NCBI RefSeq assembly: GCF_000720255.1
Contig: NZ_JOJE01000040.1
Location: forward strand, 1-64,000
Length of the DNA: 64,000 bases
Direction: 5' to 3'
Source of the DNA: Streptomyces griseus subsp. griseus
Lineage (GTDB): Bacteria > Actinomycetota > Actinomycetes > Streptomycetales > Streptomycetaceae
A program made the position numbers and the translations under genes. The notes below the pieces were generated by a model that worked only from the letters and a program-made list of their open reading frames with translations, searched no databases and was not told the DNA's origin. Position 1 is the stretch's first letter. Every line of letters starts with the position of its first letter. Of this stretch, positions 36,601 to 44,802 are shown in pieces.

Positions 36601-38012
36601 ATGGCCACGTCACCGCTGAGCAGCCCGGCCAGCACCTCCGGGGGATCGCCCGGCGCCGGACGCACCACAGTGACGACGCCACCGTCCTCCTCGCGCAGCT
36701 CACGCACCACGTCGCCCAACGGCCGCCCGGCGCCGACGACCTGGTCGGCCAGCCCGGTGAAGTCGGCCAGCGCCGGATCCTCCACCATGACCACCCGCAA
36801 CCCGGCCCGCCGCGCCGCGTCCAGGACGGACTCGGCCCACGGATCGGCCCCCGCACCCGGCGTGCGCAACGCGCTCGGATCCAGCACGACCGTCCCGGCC
36901 ATCTCCAGCTGCCGCAGCCGGTCGGGATCACGCACCAGCACACCCGTCCGCGACAACGCCCCGCTCAGTACGGCGTGGAAGGCGGCCGGCCCGTACCGTG
37001 CCGCCTTCGGCGAACCCGAGAGCACCGCCTCGGCGGCCTCGGCCACATCGTGCTTGACGAGCAACGCGGCCACCGCTCCCAGCACACTGCCGGCCGAGGC
37101 GTGCGCGGCGTACTGCTGGGCCGGGGAGGTGCGCAGCGGCGGCCGCACCGACCGGCCCCCGGGCAGGCTGTCCCGGCCCGGCGCGCACAGCTCGTCGTGC
37201 ACCACCTCGAAGGCGGCGCCCCGCGCCACGGCCTCCGCCAGCTGGCAGGCGCGCAACGTCCCGTCCAGCACCAGCGAGGTCGGACTCTGACCCGCGCCGT
37301 GCACGGCCGCGTTGGCCACGGCCAGCGCCACGTCCATACGGGCGTTGCCGAGCCGGCCGCGCAGCCAGCCCCGGAACGCCGGGTTCTCGCGCAGCATCGT
37401 CGACACCGCCGTGACCAGCCGCGGCGAGGGCGGCAGACGTAGCGCCGACGCGGTCACCGCGGCGCCCACACCCACCACGTCGGCGGCGAGCGCCGTGGCC
37501 ACGGTACGAACGGAGGTGGGGTCACCCGGATGATCGAAGTCCTCCACGGGGTCGTCCGAAGGCACCAGCCCGTGCCGTTCGGCGAGCTCGGTGGCCCGCT
37601 CCACCACGTCGTCGCCCACCGCGTCCTCGACCGCGGTCACCACCAGCCGGGACAGCCCGCGGTCCCAGTACGCCACCGCCACGTCCGGGTGCTCGGCCAG
37701 CGACTCCGCGACCCGGCGCGCCACCTCCTCCATCCCGCCGGCCCGGTGCACCTCCTCCGCCACCAGCGGCCGCAACGCGAGGTGCGCCCGCGTACCGGCC
37801 CGCCAGTGCGGGGTCTTGCCGGGCAGCGCCGCACGGGCGACCCGGGCCGCACGCGCGGCGAAGTCCGCACCACGTACACCGGCCCGCGCGGTCGCGGCGG
37901 CCGCCCCCGCGGCGGCGCCCACCGCGGGCGCCGAGCCGCGCGCGAGCAGCCGTGGCCCGGCCAGGACGGCCGCGGTCACGGCACCCGAGGAACGCGTCAG
38001 AAGTCCGCCCAT
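33657..38012 (-). CDS. Large CtpI-like cation P-type ATPase (1451 aa)
   Basis: About twice the length of a usual P-type ATPase and matching the mycobacterial CtpI group. Catalytic parts are in the C-terminal ~850 residues: LTGESLPVD, the phosphorylated Asp in DKTGTLTENRL near residue 915, LTGDHPQTA and VGDGANDAAAIRAADIGVGI. The N-terminal ~600 residues are a long Ala/Arg-rich region with no metal-binding CxxC. The ion is unknown. It ends 17 bp from the convergent lasso exporter gene; a small membrane protein precedes it by 9 bp. Confidence 0.9.
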   Translation of the reverse strand: MGGLLTRSSGAVTAAVLAGPRLLARGSAPAVGAAAGAAAATARAGVRGADFAARAARVARAALPGKTPHWRAGTRAHLALRPLVAEEVHRAGGMEEVARRVAESLAEHPDVAVAYWDRGLSRLVVTAVEDAVGDDVVERATELAERHGLVPSDDPVEDFDHPGDPTSVRTVATALAADVVGVGAAVTASALRLPPSPRLVTAVSTMLRENPAFRGWLRGRLGNARMDVALAVANAAVHGAGQSPTSLVLDGTLRACQLAEAVARGAAFEVVHDELCAPGRDSLPGGRSVRPPLRTSPAQQYAAHASAGSVLGAVAALLVKHDVAEAAEAVLSGSPKAARYGPAAFHAVLSGALSRTGVLVRDPDRLRQLEMAGTVVLDPSALRTPGAGADPWAESVLDAARRAGLRVVMVEDPALADFTGLADQVVGAGRPLGDVVRELREEDGGVVTVVRPAPGDPPEVLAGLLSGDVAIALTDGDSAVAWGADVLAPHGLADVWRLLRAVPAARTVGRRSQVLARSGAALSGLLVAVGESGRGRRTSLPGLRHAPVDASAATALLSGVRAALGVAGARAPHPRPRVAWHALDPQDVRERLAREHEHEPEPSALERAGARMRGVAERAGEVSALAPARWAVGLARAVRGELDDPLTPVLAVGSAAEAILGSVVDALLVVGALDLNALVGGVQRLRAERALAGLLAQQKQKARVAEEESQEAAAEAHVVDAAKLEPGHVIELKADDVVPADARLLWEDGLEVDESALTGESLPVDKSTSPAPSAPVAERHCMVFEGTTVVAGRAQAVVVDTGERTEAARAVSLAARTPSAAGVQARLQELTRKALPLTLAGGAAVTGLSLLRGTPVREAVSGGVAVAVAAVPEGLPLVATVAQLAAARRLGRRGVLVRTPRTLEALGRMDTICFDKTGTLTENRLRLVRVAAVDGTVHRTGESEVADVVRAAARACPRLNGDGARPTHATDEAVLDAAGADPDWTQDEGLPFETSRGYAAAVGRAGDGSPVLVVKGAPETVLPACAGLPSHASESAHALAGDGLRVLAVARRPLAADEVAQDVLQEPLDRLEFAGLLALADVARETSPALVRGLREAGVRPVVLTGDHPQTARAIAADLGWPQDTTVVTGDELAAADRSARSRMLRDADIVARVAPEQKLQVVESMRDAGRVVGMVGDGANDAAAIRAADIGVGINARGSAAARNAADLVVTGEDLLVLVEAVREGRSLWHSVADAIAILIGGNAGEVGFGIVGTILSGRAPLSTRQMLLVNLFTDLFPAMAVAVTPKEGVDGEEAGAGGTDEPLGTAVLGEPLIRQIRHRALTTCLGATAAWLFGRFTPGTARRSTTMALCAVVGTQLAQTLADRRGSPLVQVTSLGSAAALVALVQTPAASHMFGCTPLGPLAWAGVAAAIALALAGQRAVPYVEEAILKRWPDAARSPLALLPGHPGG

Positions 38013-38021
38013 CGCCTGTGA

Positions 38022-38660
38022 TCAGCCTGCCTTTCCCGTGCGTGTCGTCGAACCGCCGGCCCCGCCGGCCGGAGGTGCCTTCCGCTGCCCCCGGGCCGTG
38101 GTGCCACCGGCGGGGGCGGTGGCACCGGTGCCCTCGCCGCCGGCCTGGAGGGCCGTGGTGTCCGCGGCCTGGGACGCGGCGTCGCGGTGGGCACTCGTGG
38201 GGCCGCCACCCACCGGACCGGTCCCTTCGGCTCCGGGACGGCCCGCGTCGTCCACGGGGCCGGTCCCTCCGTCCACGGGTCCGGTTCCCGAGGCTCCTTC
38301 GATGCCCGCGGTGCTCGCGGCACCCGCGGCGGGACCGGCGTCCTCGGACGCTCCGACCGCCTCGGCGCCCCGTCCCGCCTCGACCGGCGGCTGCTTCTGC
38401 TGGGAGCGCGGCCGCGTTAGCCACGCCACCGCTGCCCCGGTGACGGCGACCGGCCACTCCACGACGCCGGTGACGCCCAGCACCCCGGCCCCGGTGTAGA
38501 CCGCCATCCGCCGCCCGCGCGGCGACACGGCGCCGATCCTGTCCAACGTTCCAGCGGTCGCTCTGCTCACCATCCCGGAGCCCGGCACCTTCTGCAGCGT
38601 CCAGGCCGCCGCACGGAGCGGCTGCGGGAGGCGTTCCTGCGCCGACTTCTGCTCAGCCAT
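38022..38660 (-). CDS. Small membrane protein with Gly/Thr/Pro-rich tail, ATPase partner
   Basis: A 212-aa protein of unknown function. Residues ~20-85 form a conserved head with a hydrophobic hairpin (VYTGAGVLGVTGV and WPVAVTGAAVAWL); residues ~90-212 are a disordered tail rich in Gly, Ala, Thr and Pro with repeats such as GTGPVDGG. It is 9 bp upstream of the P-type ATPase gene on the same strand, so the pair is probably co-expressed and may act together. Confidence 0.75.
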   Translation of the reverse strand: MAEQKSAQERLPQPLRAAAWTLQKVPGSGMVSRATAGTLDRIGAVSPRGRRMAVYTGAGVLGVTGVVEWPVAVTGAAVAWLTRPRSQQKQPPVEAGRGAEAVGASEDAGPAAGAASTAGIEGASGTGPVDGGTGPVDDAGRPGAEGTGPVGGGPTSAHRDAASQAADTTALQAGGEGTGATAPAGGTTARGQRKAPPAGGAGGSTTRTGKAG

Positions 38661-38896
38661 GACTGTCCTCGCCTCTGCGAATCTCACTCTTGCGGAACAC
38701 CCGAGTTCCCGCACTTCGGAGGCTCATCCCGACGTCGCGCGGGCGGGATGGGGAGAGATGGTGACGGCGCGTGTCAGCGCTCCATGGCGGCGCGGTGCCG
38801 CGCCCACGCCTCCTCACGCAGGTCCGTCCGCAGCAGTACGTCCGTCGCGGTGCAGGCCAGTGCCTCGGTCGCCGCCGACAGCACCTGGGAGGAACC

Positions 38897-40362
38897 ATGG
38901 ATCACTCGCGGGTACCCGTGCTGGAGGCGCTGCAGGAGTTCCGGCGCCGGGGAGACGTGGCCTACGGGTCCGCCCGGACACAAGCAGGGCCGGGGCGTGG
39001 ATCCGCGCGTGGCGGAGATCGTCGGACTCGACGTGTTCCGCTCGGACGTTCTGTCCCTCAACGGCCTGGACGACCGGCGGCAGTCCCAGGGCGTGCTCAG
39101 TCGGGCCCAGGACCTCATGGCGGACGCGGTCGGCGCCGACCAGGCGTTCTTCTCCACCTGCGGCAGTTCCCTGTCGGTGAAGACCGCGATGCTGGCCGTC
39201 GCCGGCCCCGGCGAGAAGCTGCTGCTGTCCCGTAACGCGCACAAGGCCGTGATCGCGGCCGTCGTCGTCAACGGCGTGGAGCCGATCTGGGTCCACCCCA
39301 CCTTCGACACCGAGCGGCACATCGCCCACCCGCCCGAGCCCGACGACGTACGCCGGCGGCCTCGAGGAACACCCGGACGCCAAGGGCATGCTGCTGATCA
39401 CCCCCACGGACTGGGGGACGTGCGCCGACACCAGGGGCGTCGCCCGGGTGTGCCACGAGTTCGACGTCCCCCTCATCGTCGACGAGGCGTGGGGCGCCCA
39501 TCTGCCCTTCCACCCCGCGCTGCCCGCCTGGGGATGGACGCCGAGGCGGACCTGGTGGTCACCAGCGTGCACAAGATGGGCGGCGCGATCGAGCAGAGCT
39601 CCGTTTTCCACCTCCAGTACGACCGGGTGTCCCCGGAGGCCCTCAAACAGCGGGAGGACCTGCTCGGCACCACCAGCGCATCGTCCCTGGTGTACGCCAC
39701 CCTCGACGGCTGGCGCCGCCAGATGGTCGAACACAGGCACGACCTCCTGGACACCGTCCTGCACCGCGCGGAACGCGTCCGCAGGACGGCCGCCGACCTG
39801 CCCGGCCTGCGGCCCCATGGGCCGAGAGGTCGTCGACGAGGGACTCGCCGCCGCCTTCGACCCGCTGAAGATCGTGATCGACGTACGGCAGCTGGGCATC
39901 AGCGGCATGCAGGCGGCCGAGTGGCTGCGCGCCCAGCGCCACGTGGACGTCGGTGGCTCCGACACCTGCCGCATCAGCGCCTCGATCACCTACGCCGACG
40001 ACGACGAGACCGAGAAGGTCCTGATGGACGCCCTGCACGCCCTCGTCGAAGGCGCCGCCTCCATCGAACGGCAGTCGCCGGTACGGCTGCCCGAGCCCTC
40101 CGCCCTGGAGCTGGAACAGGCCATGCTGCCCCGCGAGGCGTTCTTCGCCGAGGTGGAACACGTGCCCGCGGAGCGGGCCGCGGGGCGGATCTCCGCGGAG
40201 ATGGTCAGCCCGTACCCGCCGGGCGTGCCCGTCATCGCCCCGGGAGAGGTGATCACCGACGACGTCCTCGACTACCTGCGCAGCGGCGTCGACCACGGCG
40301 TCCTGATCCCGGACGCGGCCGACCTCGACGTCCGGACGCTGCGCGTGGTGGCGGGACGATGA
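38897..40362 (+). pseudogene. Orn/Lys/Arg decarboxylase with four frameshifts
   Basis: Adjacent pieces in three frames line up as one PLP-dependent Orn/Lys/Arg decarboxylase (major domain: HKQGRGVDPRV, STCGSSLSVKTAML, the PLP-binding SVHKMGG; C-domain: PYPPGVPVIAPGE). Frame changes lie at ~38969 (extra T in TACGGGTCCGCC), ~39350-39360 (+1), ~39531-39533 (one G lost before ATGGAC) and ~39813-39816 (extra C before ATGGGC). The intact enzyme would make a polyamine such as cadaverine. Either the gene is dead or this stretch has several sequencing errors. Confidence 0.88.
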
Positions 40363-40414
40363 GGCCGCACGCTTCCCCTGCCTGAGCCGGGCCCCGCTCG
40401 AGGACCGATTGTCA

Positions 40415-40705
40415 GTGCCGGATGCGATCGTTTCGGTCATGGATGAACTGGAGTTCATGCGTGGCCGGGTGTACGGGGCGGACCACGACGACGCGGCCCC
40501 GAGGCGCGGACGCGTCTACGTGGAACTGGTGGGCGGACCACTGGACGGGCTGCTCCTGGACGTCACCGACCGACCCGACGAGGAGGCGCGCGCGGGCGTG
40601 GCCCTGCCGACGGAGATAGGCCGCCACGGACCCGGCGGCCGATCCCTCTACGCCCCCCGGGAGGCCGACGGACGCCGGTTCGACTGGCGCGGTGACATCC
40701 CATGA
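40415..40705 (+). CDS. Uncharacterised 96-aa protein
   Basis: Not recognised. The protein contains VELVGGPLDGLLLDVTDRPDEEARAG and a C-terminal RRFDWRGDIP, a pattern found in small phage-like or housekeeping Streptomyces proteins. A GTG at 40415 has AGGA ~10 nt upstream; an ATG at 40439 is an alternative. The stop overlaps the start of the next gene (ATGA), so they were probably co-transcribed. Confidence 0.6.
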   Translation: MPDAIVSVMDELEFMRGRVYGADHDDAAPRRGRVYVELVGGPLDGLLLDVTDRPDEEARAGVALPTEIGRHGPGGRSLYAPREADGRRFDWRGDIP

Positions 40706-41535
40706 GGCCGGGGGAGTGGGAGAGCACGCGTGCCGGGGACGACGACAGCGAGGCGACGCCGCCGACGCCACGGTCAGGCCCCCCTGCGTCCCCGGACCCG
40801 ATCTCGGCCGACGCACCGGCGGCCATCCACCGCCCACTGCTCACCCAGTCCTGGCTCGACCTCACCTTCCTGCACTGAGCGGCGGACCCCGCCGTCATCG
40901 CAGGTCTGCTGCCGCCGGGGACCCGCCCCGACACCCTGGGCGAGGTCACATACGTCGGTCTCGTCGCCTTCCGCATGCACCGCGTCGGCTGGTTCCGCCT
41001 CCCTGGTGTCCCGTACCTGGGGACGTTCCCCGAGACCAACGTCCGTCTGTACTCGGTCGACGCCCACGGGCGGCGCGGTGTGGTCTTCCGCTCGCTCGAC
41101 GCCTCGAGGCTCGTGCCGGTGGTGGTGGGCAGGATCGGCTTCGGGATGCCGTACGTCTGGTCCCGGATGGCCGTCCGAAGCCACCGCGACACGGTCACCT
41201 ACACCAGCTCCCGGCGCTGGCCCGGCCCACGCGGTGCTGACAGCCGTATCACCGTGCGCATCGGCGAACGGATCGACGAGGCGACGGAGCTGGAGCACTT
41301 CCTGACCGCCCGCTGGGGCCTGCACAGCACCTTTCTCGGCCGGTCGCTGTACCTGCCCAACGCTCACCCCCGCTGGCCCCTGCACCGGGCCGAGCTGGTC
41401 GACTGCGAGGAGGACCTGGTGGCCGCGGCAGGGATGCCCATGCCGCTGGGCGAGCCGGTGAGCGTCCTGTACTCACCGGGCGTACCGGTCCGCTTCGACC
41501 GCCCGGCCCGCCCGGCCGGCATCCCCACCCCCTGA
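40702..41535 (+). pseudogene. DUF2071 (YqjF-like) gene interrupted by in-frame TGA
   Basis: A YqjF/DUF2071 family gene: SWLDLTFLH before the stop and VGLVAFRMHRVGWFRLPGVPYLGTFPETNVR after it. The TGA at 40876-40878 stands where relatives normally have Trp (LHW followed by DP), so a single TGG to TGA change explains it. The frame is open on both sides. Family function is unknown. A shorter product might start at the ATG at 40975. Confidence 0.85.
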
Positions 41536-41544
41536 CGCGCGAGG

Positions 41545-42339
41545 TCAGTGGGCGCGGCTGAGCGGGTGGCTGAACCCCTGGTCGGAGATGAGCGCGGCGG
41601 CCTCCGTGAGGTCGGCGGCGAAGCGCTCCACCGCCTCGTACGGGAAGCGCTGACTGGGTCCGCTCACGGAGAGGGAGGCGACGACCGAGCCCGAGCGGCC
41701 GAGGACCGGCGCGGCCACCGCCGTCAGCCCCTCGTCCCACTCGCTGCTGCTGACCGCGTAACCCCGCTGGGCGGCGTCCTGGGCACGGGCGCGGAGCTGA
41801 TCGAGGTACGACTCGCCGTGCGGCGAGGACGCCGCGACCCGGCGCAGCAGGGTCTCGGAGGCGTCACGCAGCAGGACCTTGGACGAGGCTCCCGCCCACA
41901 GGGGCTGCTCGTCACCGACGTCGACGACGTGACGCAGCGGGTGCGGGCTCTCCTCGTGGGCCACACAGACACGCTTGACGTCACGGGCGATGAAGATGTT
42001 CACCGTCTCGCCGAGCCGGTTGGAGAGGTCGCGCATGACCTTGCGGGTCTCGCGCGGCACCTCCCACTGGCTGCGCGCCAGATAGGCCCAGCGCCACAGA
42101 CCGGGGCCCGCCGTGTAGCCGGCCGGATGCGACCACAGCAGCCCGCTCTCCTCCAGGGTCTGGACCAGACGCAGCACCGTCGTCTTGGCCAGCCCGGTGG
42201 TGTCGGTGATCTCGCGCAGGGTGATGACGGGACGGTCCTCGCTCAGCAGGCCGAGGATGTCCAGAGCGCGCCGCACGCTGCGTACACCCGTGCCCGGCTG
42301 TTCTCGCCCCGCCTCGTCCTGTGCGTCCCTGTCGTCCAC
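41545..42339 (-). CDS. IclR-family transcriptional regulator
   Basis: A 264-aa regulator. Residues ~18-75 are the winged helix-turn-helix (VRSVRRALDILGLL, TDTTGLAKTTVLRLVQTLEESG) and the rest is the GAF-like effector domain (VCVAHEESPHPLRHVVDVGD, GYAVSSSEWDEGLTAVAAPVLG). A GTG at 42339 fits best; upstream sequence belongs to the opposite-strand dehydrogenase remnant. It may once have controlled that dehydrogenase. Confidence 0.9.
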   Translation of the reverse strand: MDDRDAQDEAGREQPGTGVRSVRRALDILGLLSEDRPVITLREITDTTGLAKTTVLRLVQTLEESGLLWSHPAGYTAGPGLWRWAYLARSQWEVPRETRKVMRDLSNRLGETVNIFIARDVKRVCVAHEESPHPLRHVVDVGDEQPLWAGASSKVLLRDASETLLRRVAASSPHGESYLDQLRARAQDAAQRGYAVSSSEWDEGLTAVAAPVLGRSGSVVASLSVSGPSQRFPYEAVERFAADLTEAAALISDQGFSHPLSRAH

Positions 42340-42366
42340 GCGGAACCCTCCCCGTACCGTCTCGGC

Positions 42367-42783
42367 ATCGAGCCGGTCGTCACCGAACCGCACCCGCTCC
42401 GACTCGAACGGGCCGAACGGCTCGGCGCCACCCCCGACGACGGGCGAACCGGCTTCACCTACGTCTTCGAGACCTCGGGCCACGCACCGGCCCTGCGCCC
42501 GGCCGTGGACCGCGCCGCTCCCGGCGCCACCGTGGTTCTCATCGGCCTCAACCCCGACCCGCTGCCGCTCACCACCGACGACGTGGTCCGCCGCCAGCTG
42601 ACGCTCCGCGGGTCGATGATCTACGACCATCCCGGCGACTTCACCACCGCGATCGCCGAACTGCCGCAGGTCCTCCCCGGAGCCGTCGTCGAGGCCGGCT
42701 TCCCGCTCGAGCGGGCCCAGGAGGCGTTCACCGGCGCGGCGGAACGCGCCGGGAAGACCTGGATCCGCATCGGCCGGGTATAG
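42367..42783 (+). pseudogene. Zinc-type alcohol dehydrogenase, C-terminal fragment
   Basis: Only the last ~135 residues of a medium-chain dehydrogenase remain: TEPHPLRLERAERLGATPDDG (end of the NAD-binding fold), FTYVFETSGHAPALRPAVDRAAPGATVVLIG and the C-terminal FPLERAQEAFTGAAERAGKTWIRI. The catalytic zinc domain and the GxGxxG motif are missing, since the upstream bases code for the IclR gene on the other strand. A deletion joined the two. Confidence 0.82.
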
Positions 42784-42823
42784 CGGACGGCGTCCCGGCC
42801 GGAGGAGCGTGGCGCTGCCTCCG

Positions 42824-43780
42824 TCAGCCGATGCAGAGCACGAGCACGCATATCTCGCCCGACGGCGAAGTCGCGCTCGGCGAGGTCCCCGACTGCGACG
42901 TTCCCGAGCTGGTGCCAGTGCCAGTGCCAGTGCCAGTGCCGGTGCTGCTGCCGCTGCTGCTCGTACCGCTGTCGCTGCCGCCGTTGGCGTTGCCGGTGGG
43001 GGCGGGCGCCGGCGTGGACGCCGTGCCGGAGTCGTCGGAGGCCGACCCGCTCGAAGTCGACCCGCTCGAAGTCGACCCACCGGAAGTCGACCCGCTTGAA
43101 GTCGACCCGCCGACGCTCCGGGAAGCGGTCTGCGGCTGCGGTGCCGGCTTGGCGGCCGAACGCGGCTGTTCGGCGGAGTCCGGCTGAACGTTCGACGGCG
43201 TGTTCCCGGCCGGGGCGGCGGCCCGCTGACGGGGCACCGCGGGCGCGGGTGGAGTGGGGGAGGAGCGGTGTGCGTCGGGGTGTGCCGCTGTCGGGAGGCT
43301 GGTGCCCTGCGGCGACTGGTCCTCCTCGCCCGGACCCGCGATGTCGGGCGCGCTGGCCGCCTCGGCCTGGTTCGAGGAGTGCCGGTCCATCGTGCCCAGC
43401 GTCAGGCCCCCTCCGACGAGGGCGACCGCGGTCGCGACCACGGCCCGGCGCTGGTTCTTCTTCCATCGGGCCCGCTGGCGACGCCGAGCCGCCCGACCCT
43501 CCGCCACCGGCGATACCGCCGCGAGACCGCCGGACTGCTCGGGGTACGGGGTCTCGTCCGTGCCCGTGTTGTGAAGGCCGCCGTCCTCGTCCTCGTGAAG
43601 TCCACCGCCCGGCCAGGTCTCGGAGCCGGGCGACCACGCTGCCGTGGTGCATACGGTGGCCGGGCCAGGGACGGTGTGACCGTCCTCGGTGGTCGGGGCG
43701 ATGTCCGGGGCGTAGGCACCACACCCGGGGCACACCAGGGCGCCGTTGAGGTGCCGACGGCACGACGAGCAGTAGTCCAT
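42824..43780 (-). CDS. SCO2400-like protein: zinc ribbon, one membrane helix, Ser/Gly/Thr tail
   Basis: A 318-aa protein. The N-terminus is a zinc ribbon (MDYCSSCRRHLNGALVCPGC, Cys4, 7, 17, 20) followed by YAPD, the mark of the SCO2400 family. A basic stretch (RRRQRARWKKNQRR) precedes one transmembrane segment (AVVATAVALVGGGLTLG) near 140, and the outer part is low complexity Ser/Thr/Gly/Pro. The tail is coded by short tandem repeats. Function unknown; the layout suggests a cell-envelope protein with a cytosolic sensor ribbon. Confidence 0.88.
   Translation of the reverse strand: MDYCSSCRRHLNGALVCPGCGAYAPDIAPTTEDGHTVPGPATVCTTAAWSPGSETWPGGGLHEDEDGGLHNTGTDETPYPEQSGGLAAVSPVAEGRAARRRQRARWKKNQRRAVVATAVALVGGGLTLGTMDRHSSNQAEAASAPDIAGPGEEDQSPQGTSLPTAAHPDAHRSSPTPPAPAVPRQRAAAPAGNTPSNVQPDSAEQPRSAAKPAPQPQTASRSVGGSTSSGSTSGGSTSSGSTSSGSASDDSGTASTPAPAPTGNANGGSDSGTSSSGSSTGTGTGTGTGTSSGTSQSGTSPSATSPSGEICVLVLCIG
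42912..42941 (-). repeat. Hexanucleotide microsatellite GTGCCA x4 plus one variant
   Basis: Four GTGCCA units and one GTGCCG unit encode a Thr-Gly dipeptide run in the tail of the SCO2400-like protein. Unit number could vary between strains without shifting the frame. Confidence 0.9.
43044..43103 (-). repeat. Four 15-bp tandem repeats in the SCO2400-like gene
   Basis: GACCCGCTCGAAGTC occurs twice, then with substitutions twice more (GACCCACCGGAAGTC, GACCCGCTTGAAGTC), and a partial unit follows. On the coding strand they give GSTSS/GSTSG pentapeptides, so length change keeps the frame. Confidence 0.92.
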
Positions 43781-44056
43781 CTGCGGTCTTCCTGAGTTGA
43801 CAAGCCGCCGGCCCGCCAAGGAGGCGGCCCCGTCACGTTCGTACACGGAGTGGAGCAGCCAGCAACGCTAACGACGGTTTCGGAACGGGGTGTGCAGTCT
43901 CGGTGAGACTCATGGGGGGATTCTTTGAGACGTGTGTGCGGGACGTTTCGATGGCCGACGTGTGTGGTGGAGCCGTGTCGGGTCACTCGGTGCCTGTCAG
44001 ACGGCCGGGCCGAAGACCGATCGCCCGGCCGGCCGCAGGCCACGAGGGGACGAACG

Positions 44057-44608
44057 ATGCGCACGCTGGAAACCCGGGACAGGCAGCACACACAGGGCAC
44101 GCGCGCCGACCTGCTCGGCATCTACCTCAACGACCACCTGGCGGGAGCGACCGCCGGTGTGGACCGCTCCCGGTATCTGGCCGAGGCCGAGCAGGACACG
44201 GCTTTCGGAGCCGCTCTGGGCCCGCTCGCCGACGAGATCGCCGAGGACCGGGCGACACTGCTGGAGATCATGCGACGGCTCGACGTCCCGGTACGCCGGT
44301 ACAAGGTCGTCGCCAGCCATCTGGCCGAGAAGGCGGGCAGGCTGAAGGCCAACGGCCGCCTCCTGCAGCGCTCCCCGCTCACCTCACTGGTCGAGCTTGA
44401 GCTGCTGCGTACGGGCGTGACGGGCAAGACAGCCGTGTGGGAGGCGCTGCGCCGCCTCGCCGACGAGGACGAGCGTCTGGACGCCGGGCAGCTGGACACC
44501 CTGCTGGAACGCGCCCACCGTCAGTTGGCCACCCTCGAACGGCTGCACGCGCAACAGACCACGCGCACGTTCGACCGGACCACCGATGAGCCGCACGGCC
44601 AGGACTGA
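44057..44608 (+). CDS. Uncharacterised helical protein (183 aa)
   Basis: Not firmly recognised. The protein is almost fully helical with spaced Glu, Asp and His (LGIYLNDHLAGATAGVDRSR, DEIAEDRATLLEIMRRL, VVASHLAEKAGRLKANGRLL), which recalls four-helix ferritin-like or DUF892-type proteins. No signal peptide. It stands alone between the SCO2400-like gene and the phytase relic; ATG at 44057. Confidence 0.75.
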   Translation: MRTLETRDRQHTQGTRADLLGIYLNDHLAGATAGVDRSRYLAEAEQDTAFGAALGPLADEIAEDRATLLEIMRRLDVPVRRYKVVASHLAEKAGRLKANGRLLQRSPLTSLVELELLRTGVTGKTAVWEALRRLADEDERLDAGQLDTLLERAHRQLATLERLHAQQTTRTFDRTTDEPHGQD

Positions 44609-44802
44609 CGCTGTCGGCCTCGGACGCTTCACCGTGGTCCGACACCTCTTGCCCGGGTAGCTCGCTTCGCTCATGGCCGGTTGCGGGACTTCTGGATGCC
44701 GCCGTCCGCCGTCAGGATCGTCGTGATCTCACACCTGATCGCACCAGTGTTCGCACAAGTGATCCGGCTGTGATTCTTCAGCGATCCGACAAGGAAGCTC
44801 CT

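Noticed and set aside
38897..40362. Programmed frameshifting in the decarboxylase
   Set aside because: Four separate shifts in both directions are not compatible with recoding; mutation or sequencing error is simpler.
40876..40878. TGA read as selenocysteine in the DUF2071 gene
   Set aside because: The position is a family Trp (TGG), not Cys, and no selenocysteine insertion hairpin was recognised next to it.
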